DNA from: Gibbula magus | Taxonomy: Eukaryota > Mollusca > Gastropoda > Trochida > Trochidae | DNA: 64,000 nucleotides | NCBI GenBank assembly: GCA_936450465.1 | Contig: OW388302.1 | Coordinates: 63,277,826-63,341,825, forward strand | Direction: 5' to 3' | Part shown: one piece after another, positions 10,918-21,359 of the stretch | Numbering within the stretch: position 1 is the stretch's first letter | Layout of the letters: every line of letters begins with the position of its first letter | Made by a program: the position numbers and the translations under genes | The notes under the pieces: model-generated | Database searches by the model: none | The model's input: only the letters and a program-made list of their open reading frames with translations | What the model was told of the DNA's origin: nothing

Positions 10918-12035
10918 TTCCGGAGCAGAACTCGAAAACTATAAGACATATCTCAACGAAACTTGGTGTGTGGAACAATCATCATGTCTAGATGTGCCTT
11001 TTGGGATTTTCAACTTCTTCGAGTTATTTTTTTTGACCGTTTCCATGGAAATGTAACTTAGAATTTCGTTTCCGGAGAAGAACTCGAAAACCATAAGACA
11101 TATCTCAACGAAACTTGGTGTGTGGAACAATCATCATGTGTAGATGTGCCTTTTGGGGTTTTCAACTTCTTCGAGTTATTTTTTTTTACCGTTTCCATGG
11201 AAATGTAACTTAGAATTTCGTTTCCGGAACAGAACTCCAAAACTATAAGACATATCTCAACGAAACTTGGTGTGTGGAACAATCATCATGTGTAGATGTG
11301 CCTTTTGGGGTTTTCAACTGCTTCGAGTTATTTTTTTTGACCGTTTCCATGGAAATGTAACTTAGAATTTCGTTTCCGGAACAGAACTCTAAAACCATAA
11401 GACATATCTCAACGAAACTTGCTGTGTGGAACAATCATCATGTGTAGATGTGCCTTTTGGGATTTTCAACTTCTTCGAGTTATTTTTTTTTACCGGTTCC
11501 ATGGAAATGTTACTTAGAATTTCGTTTCCGGAGCAGAACTCGAAAACTATAAGACATATCTCAACAAAACTAGGTGTGTGGAACAATCATCATGTGTAGA
11601 TGTGCCTTTTTGGGTTTTTAACTTCTTCGAGTTATTTTTTTGACCGTTTCCATGGAAATGTAACTTAGAATTTCGTTTCCGGAACAGAACTCGAAAACTA
11701 TAAGACATATCTCAACAAAACTTGGTGTGTGGAACAATCATCATGTGTAGATGTGCCTTTTGGGGTTTTCAACTTCTTAGAGTTATTTTTTTTGACCGTT
11801 TCCATGGAAATGTAACTTAGAATTTCGTTTCCGGAACAGAACTCGAAAACTATAAGACATATCTCAACGAAACTTGGTGTGTGGAACAATCATCATGTGT
11901 AGATGTGCCTTTTGGGGTTTTCAACTTCTTCGAGTTATGTTTTTTACCGTTTCCATAGAAATGTAACCTAGAATTTTGTTTCCGGAACAGAACTCGAAAA
12001 CTATAAGACATATCTCTTGGTGTGTGGAACAATCA
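10918..12035. repeat. 152-bp tandem array (about 7 units)
   Basis: Units begin AGAACTCGAAAACTATAAG and contain CATCATGTGTAGATGTGCC. Between-unit differences are scattered single bases. The repeated 63-74-codon minus frames are artefacts of the unit. Confidence 0.95.
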
Positions 12036-12138
12036 TCATGTGTAGATGTGCCTGAAAGGTCCGATGGGCTTATGGCATTGCACAGTGTCCAGCTGTCTCT
12101 AAACTTTTCGCATTTTGTCTTCTTCTCCAGAACCACTT

Positions 12139-12455
12139 GGGGGCGGGATAGCGCAGTGGTTAGCGCGTTCGGCTTCGGATCAAGAGGTCCGGGGTTCGAA
12201 TCCCGCCAGGGGCACGGCAACTTTGTCTGCAGTAGAGAACTGTTCTACACGCAGTCAGGTTTGGGTGCAATGCTTCACTGAATTTCAGCGTAGTACCACC
12301 CATGGTTCGCTAGTTCCAGCCGTTGCTCGCAGGTTTCACCGCAATGCATAGCCACATGGCGTTGCGGGCTTTCTCCCTGCCATAATACTAGCAGCCGCGA
12401 TATAAGTGAAATAATCTTGAAAGCGGCGTTAAACCCTAACTCACTCACTCAGTCA
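12139..12455 (+). mobile_element. Full-length SINE (copy 4), reference copy
   Basis: 317 bp from GGGGGCGGGATAGCGCAG to AACTCACTCACTCAGTCA, flanked by the 14-bp duplication CTCCAGAACCACTT (12125-12138; 12456-12469). The head folds like a tRNA; around the presumed anticodon (GGCTTCGGATCA) it resembles tRNA-Arg(TCG), which is an inference. The tail (GCGGCGTTAAAC then ACTC repeats) equals the 3' tail of the LINE at 39353-40280. Confidence 0.95.
12149..12203 (+). promoter_or_regulatory. Internal RNA polymerase III promoter of SINE copy 4
   Basis: The A box TAGCGCAGTGG (12149-12159) fits TRGYNNANNNG exactly and the B box GGTTCGAATCC (12193-12203) fits GGTTCGANNCC exactly. Spacing is tRNA-like. Activity depends on genomic context. 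Confidence 0.85.
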
Positions 12456-13075
12456 CTCCAGAACCACTTTGTCTAAGGAGCTGAAATTTTGTGTGTTGTG
12501 TTTAGTTGAAAAAAGGTTCATAGTCACTGTTATTCAACAACTATTCTTCAATACATTTTCCCAAAGGCGGGGGATATGGCCGACTCTGTCTGCTTGTTGT
12601 TTGTTGTGGCTTTGGGTAGAACATCAATGTTCACATTGAAGAAATTTCGGGACACAACTTCAATACATTTTGAAATATTCTGGACTCCGAGTCCCATGGC
12701 ATGCAGTGACATTACAGTTGTTTGTACATCATTTGAAAACTTACCATCTACTTTGGTATCAATCTGAAAATGTTCCTGCAACAGTTCATTCACATGATCT
12801 ACAAGTTCTTCAATTTTTTAGTCTTTCTTCCTGCACTCAACTTTCAACGTTTCTACATCCATATTAGGTACACACAGCTTGTCCTTAAGTTTTTCTCTTT
12901 TTTGTTTGAAATAAGTCAATGATTTCTTAAAAATTTCCTTCACTTTTGCATTGCATTTTCTTTCTTTTGCACACTTCTCATAAAGGTCTTTACTTGCATC
13001 TCCTTTAGTTGTTTTTGCTTTTGGCCTGCATCTTCTTTAAACTTAATAATGGTTTCGTCTCTTCTCTCTCTTGTT

Positions 13076-13789
13076 AGCATTCACTGAGAGCAAAAGGAGA
13101 GTCAAAGTGACTCTACATGAGGAGTCCACCGTCCCAGACTCTTGTTTTACTAAACCTGACTCTCTTCAGGGTTATGTGATACCAGAGTATCTTCCCGCGT
13201 GCCCTTACTGCCACCAGTTGGACAATGGAACAGAATCACCATTTTGAATAGCACGTCTCGGAGCAGTCGGACATTTCATGGAATAAGCAGTGTTTTAACA
13301 GTAAGTTTGACATCAAGCAGAAATCAATATTAAATATTAATATACATATTCAACTTAATTGCGGCACGTAAAACTTTGTTTCTGTTCCTATAAGTTAACT
13401 GAAACCTGTCTGTGTTATATTCCATAGCATTTAATGGAATTAGGTTTGAGTATTCATGATCATAAAGACAATTTAACAATTTGTAAAATGTGTCATGCCT
13501 TTATGAAACAAGTTCAAATTTGTGAATGACCATGAGCATTAAGCAACATTGCAGACACTCTCGGGAATTCTCAATATGTTATCTCTATTGGCAAAGTTTA
13601 GAAAACAATTTCCTGTTAATAAGTGTCTTTAGATCAAATGCGATTACATAATATAGCTTAACAAGAAATTGACATTGAGTTAGTAAGGCACATCATTGGA
13701 GTTACTTTATATATTGCATTACTGGTAAAAAGTGCCATGATGATCAGCAAATTTTAAGACTTTGGGTGCTTGGGTTCATGATATATCAT
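13076..13789. other. Non-coding stretch with an end-like inverted motif
   Basis: AT-rich without ORFs. The block at 13088-13120 (GAGAGCAAAAGGAGAGTC, AAAGTGACTC) has an imperfect inverted partner at 20294-20322 (AGAGTCAAAGTGACTTTTC, GGCTCTC), about 23 of 29 positions, which could be the two ends of one large element or ends of two related ones. Confidence 0.4.
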
Positions 13790-14320
13790 ATTAATATAAG
13801 AGTTCTAAAAGTGGTCAAAGTGTAGGTCACCAAAATTTACTGGTGTGTGTGTCATCCCCCAATGAAGGCTGACATCAAATTGGAAGACTTTGGATGTATC
13901 ACTTAATGAGATATCGCATTAACAAGAGTTCAAAAAGCGGTGACCTTGAAAATAAGGTCAAGGACACCAAATTTGAAAACATTTGGTCCAACCGGTCATG
14001 ATATACCACGTAAGCAAGAGTTTGAAAAGTGGTCAAAGTGTCGCGGTGACCTTGAAAAAAGCTCAAGGTCACCAAAATCGACTGGTGTCAGCGTCTTTAA
14101 CCAATGTAGGCTGACACCTAATTTGAAAACATTGGGTCCAATCGGTCATAATAAATGGTGATAACAAGAGTTCGAAAAGTGGCCAAAGTGTTGTAGTGAC
14201 TTTGAAAATAAGGTCAAGGTTACCAAAATCGACTGGTGTCTGTGTCTTTCCCCAATGTAGGCTGACGACTAATTTGAAGAATTTAAATGCAATGTTTCAT
14301 GAGATATCGCCTTAAAGACA
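13790..14320. repeat. Degenerate tandem repeat (about 4 units, 90-153 bp)
   Basis: GAGTTYGAAAAGTGG-type blocks recur at 13804, 13927, 14016 and 14169, with TGACCTTGAAAATAAGGTC and ATCGACTGGTGTC between them. Unit length varies, which indicates age. The plus-strand ORF at 13940-14161 is contained in the repeat. Confidence 0.75.
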
Positions 14321-14339
14321 CTTGCTGGTCCCTTTAAGG

Positions 14340-15600
14340 GGACTGTAGAAGGCACTAGGAAGAATGTTGTATATCTGTTACCAAGAACAGATAAAACTGT
14401 TGGTGGCTGGAATGTCTCACTAAGGAGCTGGGTCAGTTATATCCTACCGGGGCACTAAATTGCAATGAAACCTTATTCGGTTCTGTGTTTCACCAACATA
14501 GAGTTGTATCCCTAGAAATAACTTTAGGTTTGAATATTGTAAAATTGAAATATCCTAATGTTGTCACTACTGGCAACAAATAGAATAAGGTAAAATAATA
14601 ATATAAGATAAAATAATACAGTAAAGGAATAAGTTGAGCATAAATTAAAGATTGCATATATAAATGCAATGTATCAATTAAATAATAACTGATACAAGAG
14701 CATATTTACATATAACAATATATACAAATACAAATTTAAATTCAAAAAATAATTTACACATTCTTTCATCTCTTGTGTACACCAGGGACCAGATTGGAAA
14801 ACAATATATCTTAGTAAGTTAACTTATGCCAAATATTCATCAACACTATATATGACATAACTTTGAAAGGGATTCCTCCTAATTCTACATCATCTGCATA
14901 ATTGTAAATAAAACTTAATATATATATTATCAAGTCTTCATCTCCAATATGATTGAGGGGTAACTTGTAAATTGGATTCAATATCATTCATGAAAATGAA
15001 TAACAAGATTCTCATCATGCCTTACACCCTAAGAACGGAAAGTAGTTTCAATAAATCATTATTACAATAATTTGTATAAGGATACGAAGAGCCATCAGTT
15101 GACAATCACCAAACCAAAGTAGTATAGCATAAGATCACAAAGATATATATAATTAATACGATCAAATTACAAGAATGCATTGACTTGGTTCCTTTAGTGT
15201 CTGTGAATGTGATATTTGGCATTTATCAGGATTGTAAAGTTACTCTGAAAAACAACCTCTTTTAGATATCATCATGAGCATTACTTACAACAAAGATATT
15301 TTAACTTTTAACTGAATAAATAGTATCTTGAACAATGCCTGAAGTACTACAATAACCAGAAATAGTATTCCTACAAGTGATTGAAGACTTTTATAATTAT
15401 ATGTTTGGGATATACAGAAGACATATAAACATCAACGAAAAATGTACGTACCTTAGAACAAAACATATTCAAACATCATCCTCTGCCTGCATTGTATCAC
15501 AATGTAAGTAAGTTTATCATGTGAGAAATAGAGATAATGTTTTGGTTACAGTAAGTACATTTTACATTTACACATATTTCACATATTTGGCGGACAATGG
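14340..15600. other. Non-coding AT-rich stretch
   Basis: No ORF, repeat or splice signal that I can support. It lies just beyond the 3' end of the decayed transposase gene on the minus strand. Confidence 0.55.
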
Positions 15601-17325
15601 TCAATAGACTTCATCAGAAGAAGAATAATCTTCTGATGAAATAGCTTCCTCCTCGTTCTCCTCCTCTTGTTCCTCTTCGTTCTCCTCTACATATTCAGGC
15701 GACCCTGCTTCCAGGTACTGCTTCAGGTGTTGCCAAATGTCTTTTACAAATCTAAGGTCTTCTTAGTGTAGTTCTTTCTCCAAGTCTGTCTTCTGTCATG
15801 TTCTACTGAATGTCGTGGCACAGACCTGGAGGTACAGGGTCTATCTACATGCTCATTCCACTGTGGGATTACCAAGTTGATTCTTAGCTTGTATGTTGGT
15901 GTCATGTAGTGGACTCTTTTGTCAAGATACATTAATACGGTGTTCTTGAAGCTTTCAATGTAGAAAGTGTCCCGTCCATAGATATAATCATTGGGCCTTT
16001 GTATACACCAGCAAAGAATAAACATACTTTGTGAAAAGGGAAATTGCCACCGGATCAGTTATGATTGACCAGTGTGGAACATAGTCCAGCTGATGACATT
16101 TAGACTCCTCATGACATTGGGAATGGTCATTCTGAAAGTGAGGAATCATGGATTCTACAAGCTTCTTCAGTTTGTCAGGATCTTTGTCACAGTTATCCAT
16201 TGCCCAGTATAAATGGTTCTTCACTAGTGTTCCCTTTCCAGACAATTCTGGATGCCATACTTTCCCCATGGTCTTCTTCGTGCCTTGACTGATAGCCTTG
16301 AAACCTTTAGTTAAAGGTTTAGCAACATGCCATCTATCGTTTGAATTTTGTGTCAGTGGTCTTGATTTTACATGCTTGTTGACAGATAGATTTCTGTCAT
16401 GTGCAAGCATCAAACCTATCATACATCCTTGAGCATCCAATCAACTCATGTTTTTGTGATGATCTGTCATCGTCCTTGGTTACATGTTGGTAATCCACTA
16501 TCTTGTGGGTTCTCAGACCAAGGGCAACATGATCGCAATGATAGGAGTTCTTACGACAAGCATGACGAGCATCAGTCATGAGACGTATGCCATCGTGTCC
16601 AGTTTCCCGACTTGCACCAAGCTCCTTTTGCCTTGCTGCAGCAATAGATGCAGTCTTTTCTAAATCGACAGCAGCAGAAAGTGTCACCATGGACTTTGAT
16701 CTAAAATGTCTTGTAAGAACACCACATTCAGCAAATTCACAAAATCTGTCATATTCACTTGTTCGCATACCACTGCAAATATATGCTGTAAGTACTTAAT
16801 AATTCACATGAAAGTTTGTTGAAAGTGACAAAGATGAATGCCATGCAAGAGAATGTCCTGCACCACAAACATATACATGGCCAACACTGGAGACAAGCAG
16901 ATTGTAACCGCATGATAGAGAGTCTCGATTAGAACATGAAAGTTTTCAGCGGACTTCACATCTCCCATGAACAAGGTTTCATCTGTGTAGTCAGTTTTTG
17001 GGACTTCTTTTCGAGAGTCTGATTCTGGTACATCCTCTATACTTTCTTCTTTATTTGGAGCTTGGAGATATTTATTTTCCCAGAAATTATCTAGTAAGTT
17101 CATAAGAAGTTTTGAGGTGTTTCCATTGAATAATGTTTTTAGGCATGTCCATTTGTTTTCAAATTCTTCTTTATCCTCAGCAGAATTGAAAGTTATCTCA
17201 AAAAGTTTTCTTCATTTGTTGTAGTTGTAAACTTTTTCCGAGCCGTCACTCAATCTCTTCTTTACTACTTTTGTAGGGGGGTCAAGTTTTAGCTTTCGCT
17301 TATTTGTAATATCCGAAAAAGCCAT
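15601..17325 (-). pseudogene. DDE-like transposase, decayed (copy A)
   Basis: The minus-strand reading starts at an ATG at 17325 (MAFSDITNKRKLKLDPP). It meets one TGA after KVYNYNK, and runs with about four frameshifts to an acidic tail (EENEEEQEEENEEE, SSSDEVY) ending at the TGA at 15601. In order it shows GAGHSLAWHSS, MTDARHACRKN, TKDDDRSSQKHELIG, AHDRNLSVNKH, DRWHVAKP, GKVWHPEL, YWAMDNCDKDPDKL, YGRDTFYIESF and WNEHVDRP. From memory this order is that of a large multi-copy transposase-like family in molluscs, cnidarians and fish. Asp in TDARH, Asp in HDRN and Glu in FYIES are my candidates for a catalytic triad (inference). Superfamily is unassigned; Kolobok is a possibility. A companion ORF starts 190 bp away on the other strand. 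Confidence 0.75.
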
Positions 17326-17514
17326 TTTCCAAACATAAATGTGATCATCTTCTCAAACTAACACCTCAATATTTGTTGGAGTGAAACATAGAAAGAAGGA
17401 TTTTGTTTGGTTATTTCAACTTATCCAGTAGTTATGATTGGATGCTGAAAGCTGACCGACTTTTGCTCTAACCACAGAAATGACTCATAGCATTTCGGCG
17501 CAAAATTTGAAAAG
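17326..17514. promoter_or_regulatory. Divergent intergenic region between transposase and companion ORF
   Basis: 189 bp separate the two outward-facing ATGs (17325 minus and 17515 plus). A shared promoter is plausible from geometry alone; no TATA or initiator motif stands out. Confidence 0.4.
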
Positions 17515-18176
17515 ATGGAGCCAAAACCTGTCACGTTTATGTTAACAAAAGAGCAAGAAGAACAAATACAGGGATTGTTTGCATTCAATGGATGGGAATA
17601 CAAAGTTGTTCGTAATTTGTTTAACTTTACTATTAAACTATTTTACCAATGTTTTATTATAACGTTATGATTAATATTATGATATTATATCAAGAATTAT
17701 TTCAGGAATAGAGTAATACTTGATTTTTTTTACTAATGTCGTATTTTAACCAATTTCATTAAATAACTACAACAAAGGGTAACATAATATTATATTATTA
17801 TGTGTCACTAAACATCTTGATTGATATTACAGTGTTTCAAAGACATAACATCTATTTACAGAAACCACATGCAACCGCCATGTTCTAAATGAAAAACCAG
17901 TCCCAACATCATCAGTGCATCAAACATCTACAGGTGTTAATAAGTCTTCTGGTTTGACACCGAGACCACAAAAACCAGAAGATATTCCAGATAATATCTG
18001 TCCCCATGTGTTACATCTGTGCCATCACCATGGCTTGGACACAGGCAGGCTCAGAAAATCAGTCTACAAAAAATATTGTTGTGTGATGCAGAACCTTGGA
18101 GCATGGACCAATAATTATTATTTGGACAAAAACGCCATGTTAGCAACAGGTCACTGGGCGGTATTACATAAAAGAG
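17515..18176 (+). pseudogene. Companion ORF of the transposase (copy 1), cut by a SINE
   Basis: An ATG at 17515 opens MEPKPVTFMLTKEQEEQIQG and LFAFNGWEYKV, then the frame is lost in AT-rich DNA that may be an intron (17610-17860). Coding resumes with ETTCNRHVLNEKPVP and continues through DNICPHVLHLCHHHGLD, NLGAWTNNYYLDKNAM and HWAVLHKREV, where a SINE (18176-18500) interrupts it. The CxxC..C, W..Y...K and REV motifs recur at 27640-27931 and 48585-48650. In memory these resemble small Zn-binding proteins with a P2X7-C-terminus-like signature (REVMPxCVL) common in invertebrates. The role is unknown; a partner of the neighbouring transposase is an inference from its position. Confidence 0.5.
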
Positions 18177-18500
18177 AGGTGAGGTGAGGTGAGGTGAGGT
18201 GAGGTGAGGTGAGTTGGGTTGGGGTTTAACGCCGCTTTCAAGAGTATTTCACTTATATCGCGGCTGCTAGGAGAAAGCCCACAACGCCATGTGTCTATGC
18301 ATTGCGGTGAAACCTGCGAGCATCGGCTGGAACTAGCGAACCATGGGTGGTACTACGCTGAAATTCAGTGTAGCATTGCACCCAAACAGTTCTCTACTGC
18401 AGACAAAGTTGCCGTGCCCCTGGCGGGATTCGAACCCCGGACCTCTTGATCCGAAGCCGAACGCGGTAGCCACTGCGCTATCCCCTCCCCCCCCCCCCCC
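18176..18500 (-). mobile_element. SINE (copy 5)
   Basis: Tail (GAGGTGAGGTGAGGTGAGGT), GGGTTTAACGCCGC, head GGGATTCGAACCCCGG, ending in an expanded C-run after CACTGCGCTATC. A stretch of about 17 bp near CCCAAAC is missing. It lies inside companion ORF 1. Confidence 0.9.
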
Positions 18501-18602
18501 ACTCTTATTGTTAACACATGTGATAGAATATTTCTTTAAATAAGCAGTGCTGTGTTACAATCACATGGTTTGTAACATGGGACATGCTTTTAACTCCATT
18601 TT

Positions 18603-20195
18603 AGCTCATCAGGCCTAAAAGGCCCGATGGGCTTATGGCATGGCATGGCGTCCGGCGTCCGTCCGTCCATCCGTCCGTCCATCCGTCCGTCCGTCCATCC
18701 GTCCGTAAACTTTGCACATTTTCGACTTCTTCTCCAGAACCAATGACTCCACAGAGCTAAAATTTTATGTGCAGACTCCTTGGCCAATGGGGATTCTAAT
18801 TTGTAGATTTCGTGACCCCGTGACCCCAAATGGGGTCACAGGGGTCACATCCTTAAAAACCTATTTTCATCTTCTTCTCCAGTTCCAAAAGGTCAAGAGA
18901 GCTGAAAAGTTGTGTACAGACTCCTTGGCCAATGGGGATTCTAAATTGTAGATTTTGTGACCCCATGACCCCAAATGGGGTCACCGGGGTCACAGCCTTA
19001 AAAACCTATTTTCATCTTCTTCTCCAGTTCCAAAAGGTCAAGAGAGCTGAAAAGTTGTGTACAGACTCCTTGGCCAATGGGGATTCTAAATTGTAGATTT
19101 CGTGACCCCATGACCCCAAATGGGGTTACCGGGGTCACAGCCTTAAAAACCTATTTACATCTTCTTCTCCAGTTCCAAAAGGTCTAGAGAGCTGAAAAGT
19201 TGTGTACAGACTCCTTGGCCAATGGGGATTCTAAATTGTAGATTTCGTGACCCCATGACCCCAAATGGGGTCACAGGGGTCACATCCTTAAAAACCTATT
19301 TTCATCTTCTTCTGCAGTTCCAAAAGGTCTAGAGAGCTGAAAAATTGTGTACAGACTCCTTGGCCAATGGGGATACTAAATTATAGATTTTGTGACCCCA
19401 TGACCCCAAATGGGGTCACAGGGGTCACATCCTTAAAAACCTATTTTCATCTTCTTCTCCAGTTCCAAAAGGTCAAGAGAGCTGAAAAGTTGTGTACAGA
19501 CTCCTTGGCCAATGGGGATTCTAAATTGTAGATTTCGTGACCCCATGACCCCAAATGGGGTTACCGGGGTCACAGCCTTAAAGACCTATTTACATCTTCT
19601 TCTCCAGTTCCAAAAGGTCTAGAGAGCTGAAAAGTTGTGTACAGACTCCTTGGCCAATGGGGATACTAAATTGTACATTCTGTGACCCCATGACCCCAAA
19701 TGGGGTCACAGGGGTCACATTCTTAAAAACCTATTTTCATCTTCTTCTCCGGTTCAAAAAGGTCAAGAGAGCTGAAAAGTTGTGTGCAGACTCCTTGGCC
19801 AATGGGGATACTTAATTGTACATTTCGTGACCCCATGACCCCAAATGGGGTCACAGGGGTCACATCCTTAAAAACCTATTTTCATCTTCTTCTCCGGTTC
19901 CAAAAGGTCTAGAGAGCTGAAAAGTTGTGTGCAGTCTCCTTTGCCAATGGGGATTCTAAATTGTAGATTTCGTGACCCCTTGACCCCAAATGGGGTCACA
20001 TGGGTCACATCCTTAAAAACCTTTTTTCATCTTCTTCTCCAGTTCCAAAAAGTCAAGAGACTTGAAAAGTTGTGTGCAGACTCCTTGGCCAATGGGGATT
20101 CTAAATTGTAGATTTGTAGACTTGATATAACTTAGATAGTCAACCTTAGATAATAATCAATGAAATCTTGATGAGCTACAGAGCCCATGGCTCTA
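18603..20195 (+). mobile_element. 145-bp satellite element (copy 1), Helitron-like
   Basis: Head AGCTCATCAGGCCTAAAAGG and CCCGATGGGCTTATGG, (GTCC/ATCC)n at 18653-18708, a 145-bp array, then a tail ending GATGAGCTACAGAGCCC and ATGGCTCTAT. The tail holds the hairpin AGAGCC-CAT-GGCTCT, and AGCTCATCA of the head is inverted as TGATGAGCT in the tail. No protein is encoded. Two minus-oriented relatives lie at 52262-52745 and 57990-59757. Confidence 0.8.
18736..20116. repeat. 145-bp tandem array (about 9.5 units)
   Basis: Unit starts (AGTTCC or AGAACC after CTTCTTCTCC) fall at 18736, 18881, 19026, 19171, 19316, 19461, 19606, 19751, 19896 and 20041, so the period is exactly 145 bp with no indels across units. 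Each unit includes TGACCCCAAATGGGGTCA, a near-perfect palindrome. Confidence 0.97.
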
Positions 20196-20318
20196 TTTTT
20201 CTGCATATCTATCAAGCTGTTGATTATTCTACCCTTTTCAGTAGTCCGCCCTAGTAAAAGGGGAGTCGTTTTAGGCACCGTTGCTGGACTACCCTAAAAG
20301 AGTCAAAGTGACTTTTCA

Positions 20319-21130
20319 TTGGCTCTCAGTGCACTTGATGTGGATCTATTTGTTTGTACCAAAGGACAACTTTTGGAACTTTGTAGCCTTTCTCAAAGTC
20401 ATGGGCCACTTGAAGTATGTGAATATACCAAGAATGGACACGTAGCACAGCTTGTACTAAAACCAGTTTCTCCAAAAAGTAATTCCTTCCCTGTGTTTTG
20501 GTTTTCATCTCCACCTTTGTCAATTGACTTCGACATTAACTACAGGCTTGTGCAACGGTATGTACCCTATTCAATATGAAAAGTTTTGCAACTTCTCTAG
20601 AGTGAGTGAGTGAGTTATTGCTTAACACCGCTTCGGTAGTATTGCAGCCATTAGCAGTGAGTCAACTTCTCTAGAATAGGAGTAACTGGTAAACGATTCA
20701 AGACAAAATTGTTTCCTACATTCCATGCTACTGTTACTTAACTTCGAGATGCAAGTATCGAGACAGCCATCGAGGACTAGGTATCAGCCAATACATACCA
20801 AGAAGCAAAAACCCTCGCTTTGATGACCGATGCACGTCATGCTTGCAGGAAGAACAGTTTTCATTCAGATGTCACAGCACTTGGACAGGAAACACATACA
20901 TGTACGACTGTCAGCTAACAACATGTGACAAAGATTGATGAAGGGATGCAATCGTCTCAAACACATGAACTTTGTGTGGATCAAGAGAATGTATGAAGAT
21001 TTCGACAAGAAGGTTTAAGATAAGTGTAAATTCTCATGATCGGAATGCTTCAGTGAGTGCCTTTCTAAGGCAGAATCGTAGGGAAGTTATCGACTCGTAT
21101 GATACTTGGCGTGCTGCGAAAACTATATAT
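20319..21130 (+). pseudogene. DDE-like transposase remnant (copy B)
   Basis: An 86-codon frame at 20319 carries SALDVDLFVCTKGQLLELC and PVFWFSSPPLSIDFDINYR, the upstream W-SSP..NYR segment of the family. After a LINE tail (20602-20662) the homology resumes with MTDARHACRKNSFHSDV (20820-20870), a stop, QSSQTHELCV, and in another frame SHDRNASVSAFLRQN and YDTWRAAKT. The order matches copy A at 15601-17325 but with more stops, so this is an older, separate copy on the opposite strand. Confidence 0.65.
20602..20662 (-). mobile_element. LINE 3'-tail insertion (61 bp)
   Basis: Flanked by the exact 13-bp duplication CAACTTCTCTAGA (20589-20601; 20663-20675). The body GTGAGTGAGTGAGTTATTG to CATTAGCAGTGAGT matches the LINE tail with a few changes. 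Confidence 0.93.
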
Positions 21131-21359
21131 AATTGCCCAGGACAGTTTGTATATAAACAGAACATGGGGTCAGCACTAGGATTATCTGAGAGAGAGTGTG
21201 TGGTGACAGGGGGGAAAACTTGTCGTTGACAGACCTGAATTTGGGCTTTATGATTGAAAATATGGTTTACTTTTTCAAAAGCACACACTCCATGCTGATA
21301 AGCTTATCTGCTCATTTGGATGTATTAAGTTCAATATGTATTCAGTAAAGTGTATTAAG

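Larger units (their letters stand above)
10817..12596 (+). mobile_element. 152-bp satellite element (copy 2), Helitron-like
   Basis: Same start (ATCCCCCGCCAACATAG, poly-G, GTCC repeats) and same end (GGCGGGGGATATGGCC..CTGCTTG) as 3601-4700, but with about seven units. It is inserted into the coding segment of the decayed gene. A SINE (12139-12455) later landed in its tail. The pre-tail block at 12050-12138 (AAGGTCCGATGGGCTTATGG) is shared with the 145-bp satellite family. Confidence 0.85.
8785..13075 (-). pseudogene. Decayed multi-copy gene (coiled coil plus C-terminal Tudor-like domain), interrupted
   Basis: Reading leftwards from 13075, coding-like minus-strand segments appear in order: a Lys/Glu-rich coiled coil (13070-12800, with stops), a segment ending VNIDVLPKATTNN (12793-12597), then KGFLLEANMKGIKDKES (10816-10522), KADIQDTILISELKAVGAL (10164-9853), MLLCKGRK (9850-9668), GGTCKNPEDVQNL with FTNVELQEHLAEV (9473-9159), and GRNIRHRW..VWYQATIL, a Tudor-like start, continued out of frame at 8970-8785. 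At least four frameshifts and several stops are present. A satellite element (10817-12596) and a SINE (10213-10522) cut it. From memory the order matches large uncharacterised proteins found in many copies in molluscs, cnidarians and fish; their function is unknown to me and a transposon origin is only a guess. It is not functional here. Confidence 0.65.

Noticed and set aside
12139..12215. A tRNA gene with good A and B boxes
   Set aside because: The head is followed by a fixed 240-bp body shared by all copies and flanked by target duplications, and the acceptor stem does not close as in a functional tRNA. It is the SINE head.
18736..20116. CRISPR-like array
   Set aside because: The repeated unit is a contiguous 145-bp satellite without unique spacers, in a eukaryotic context.
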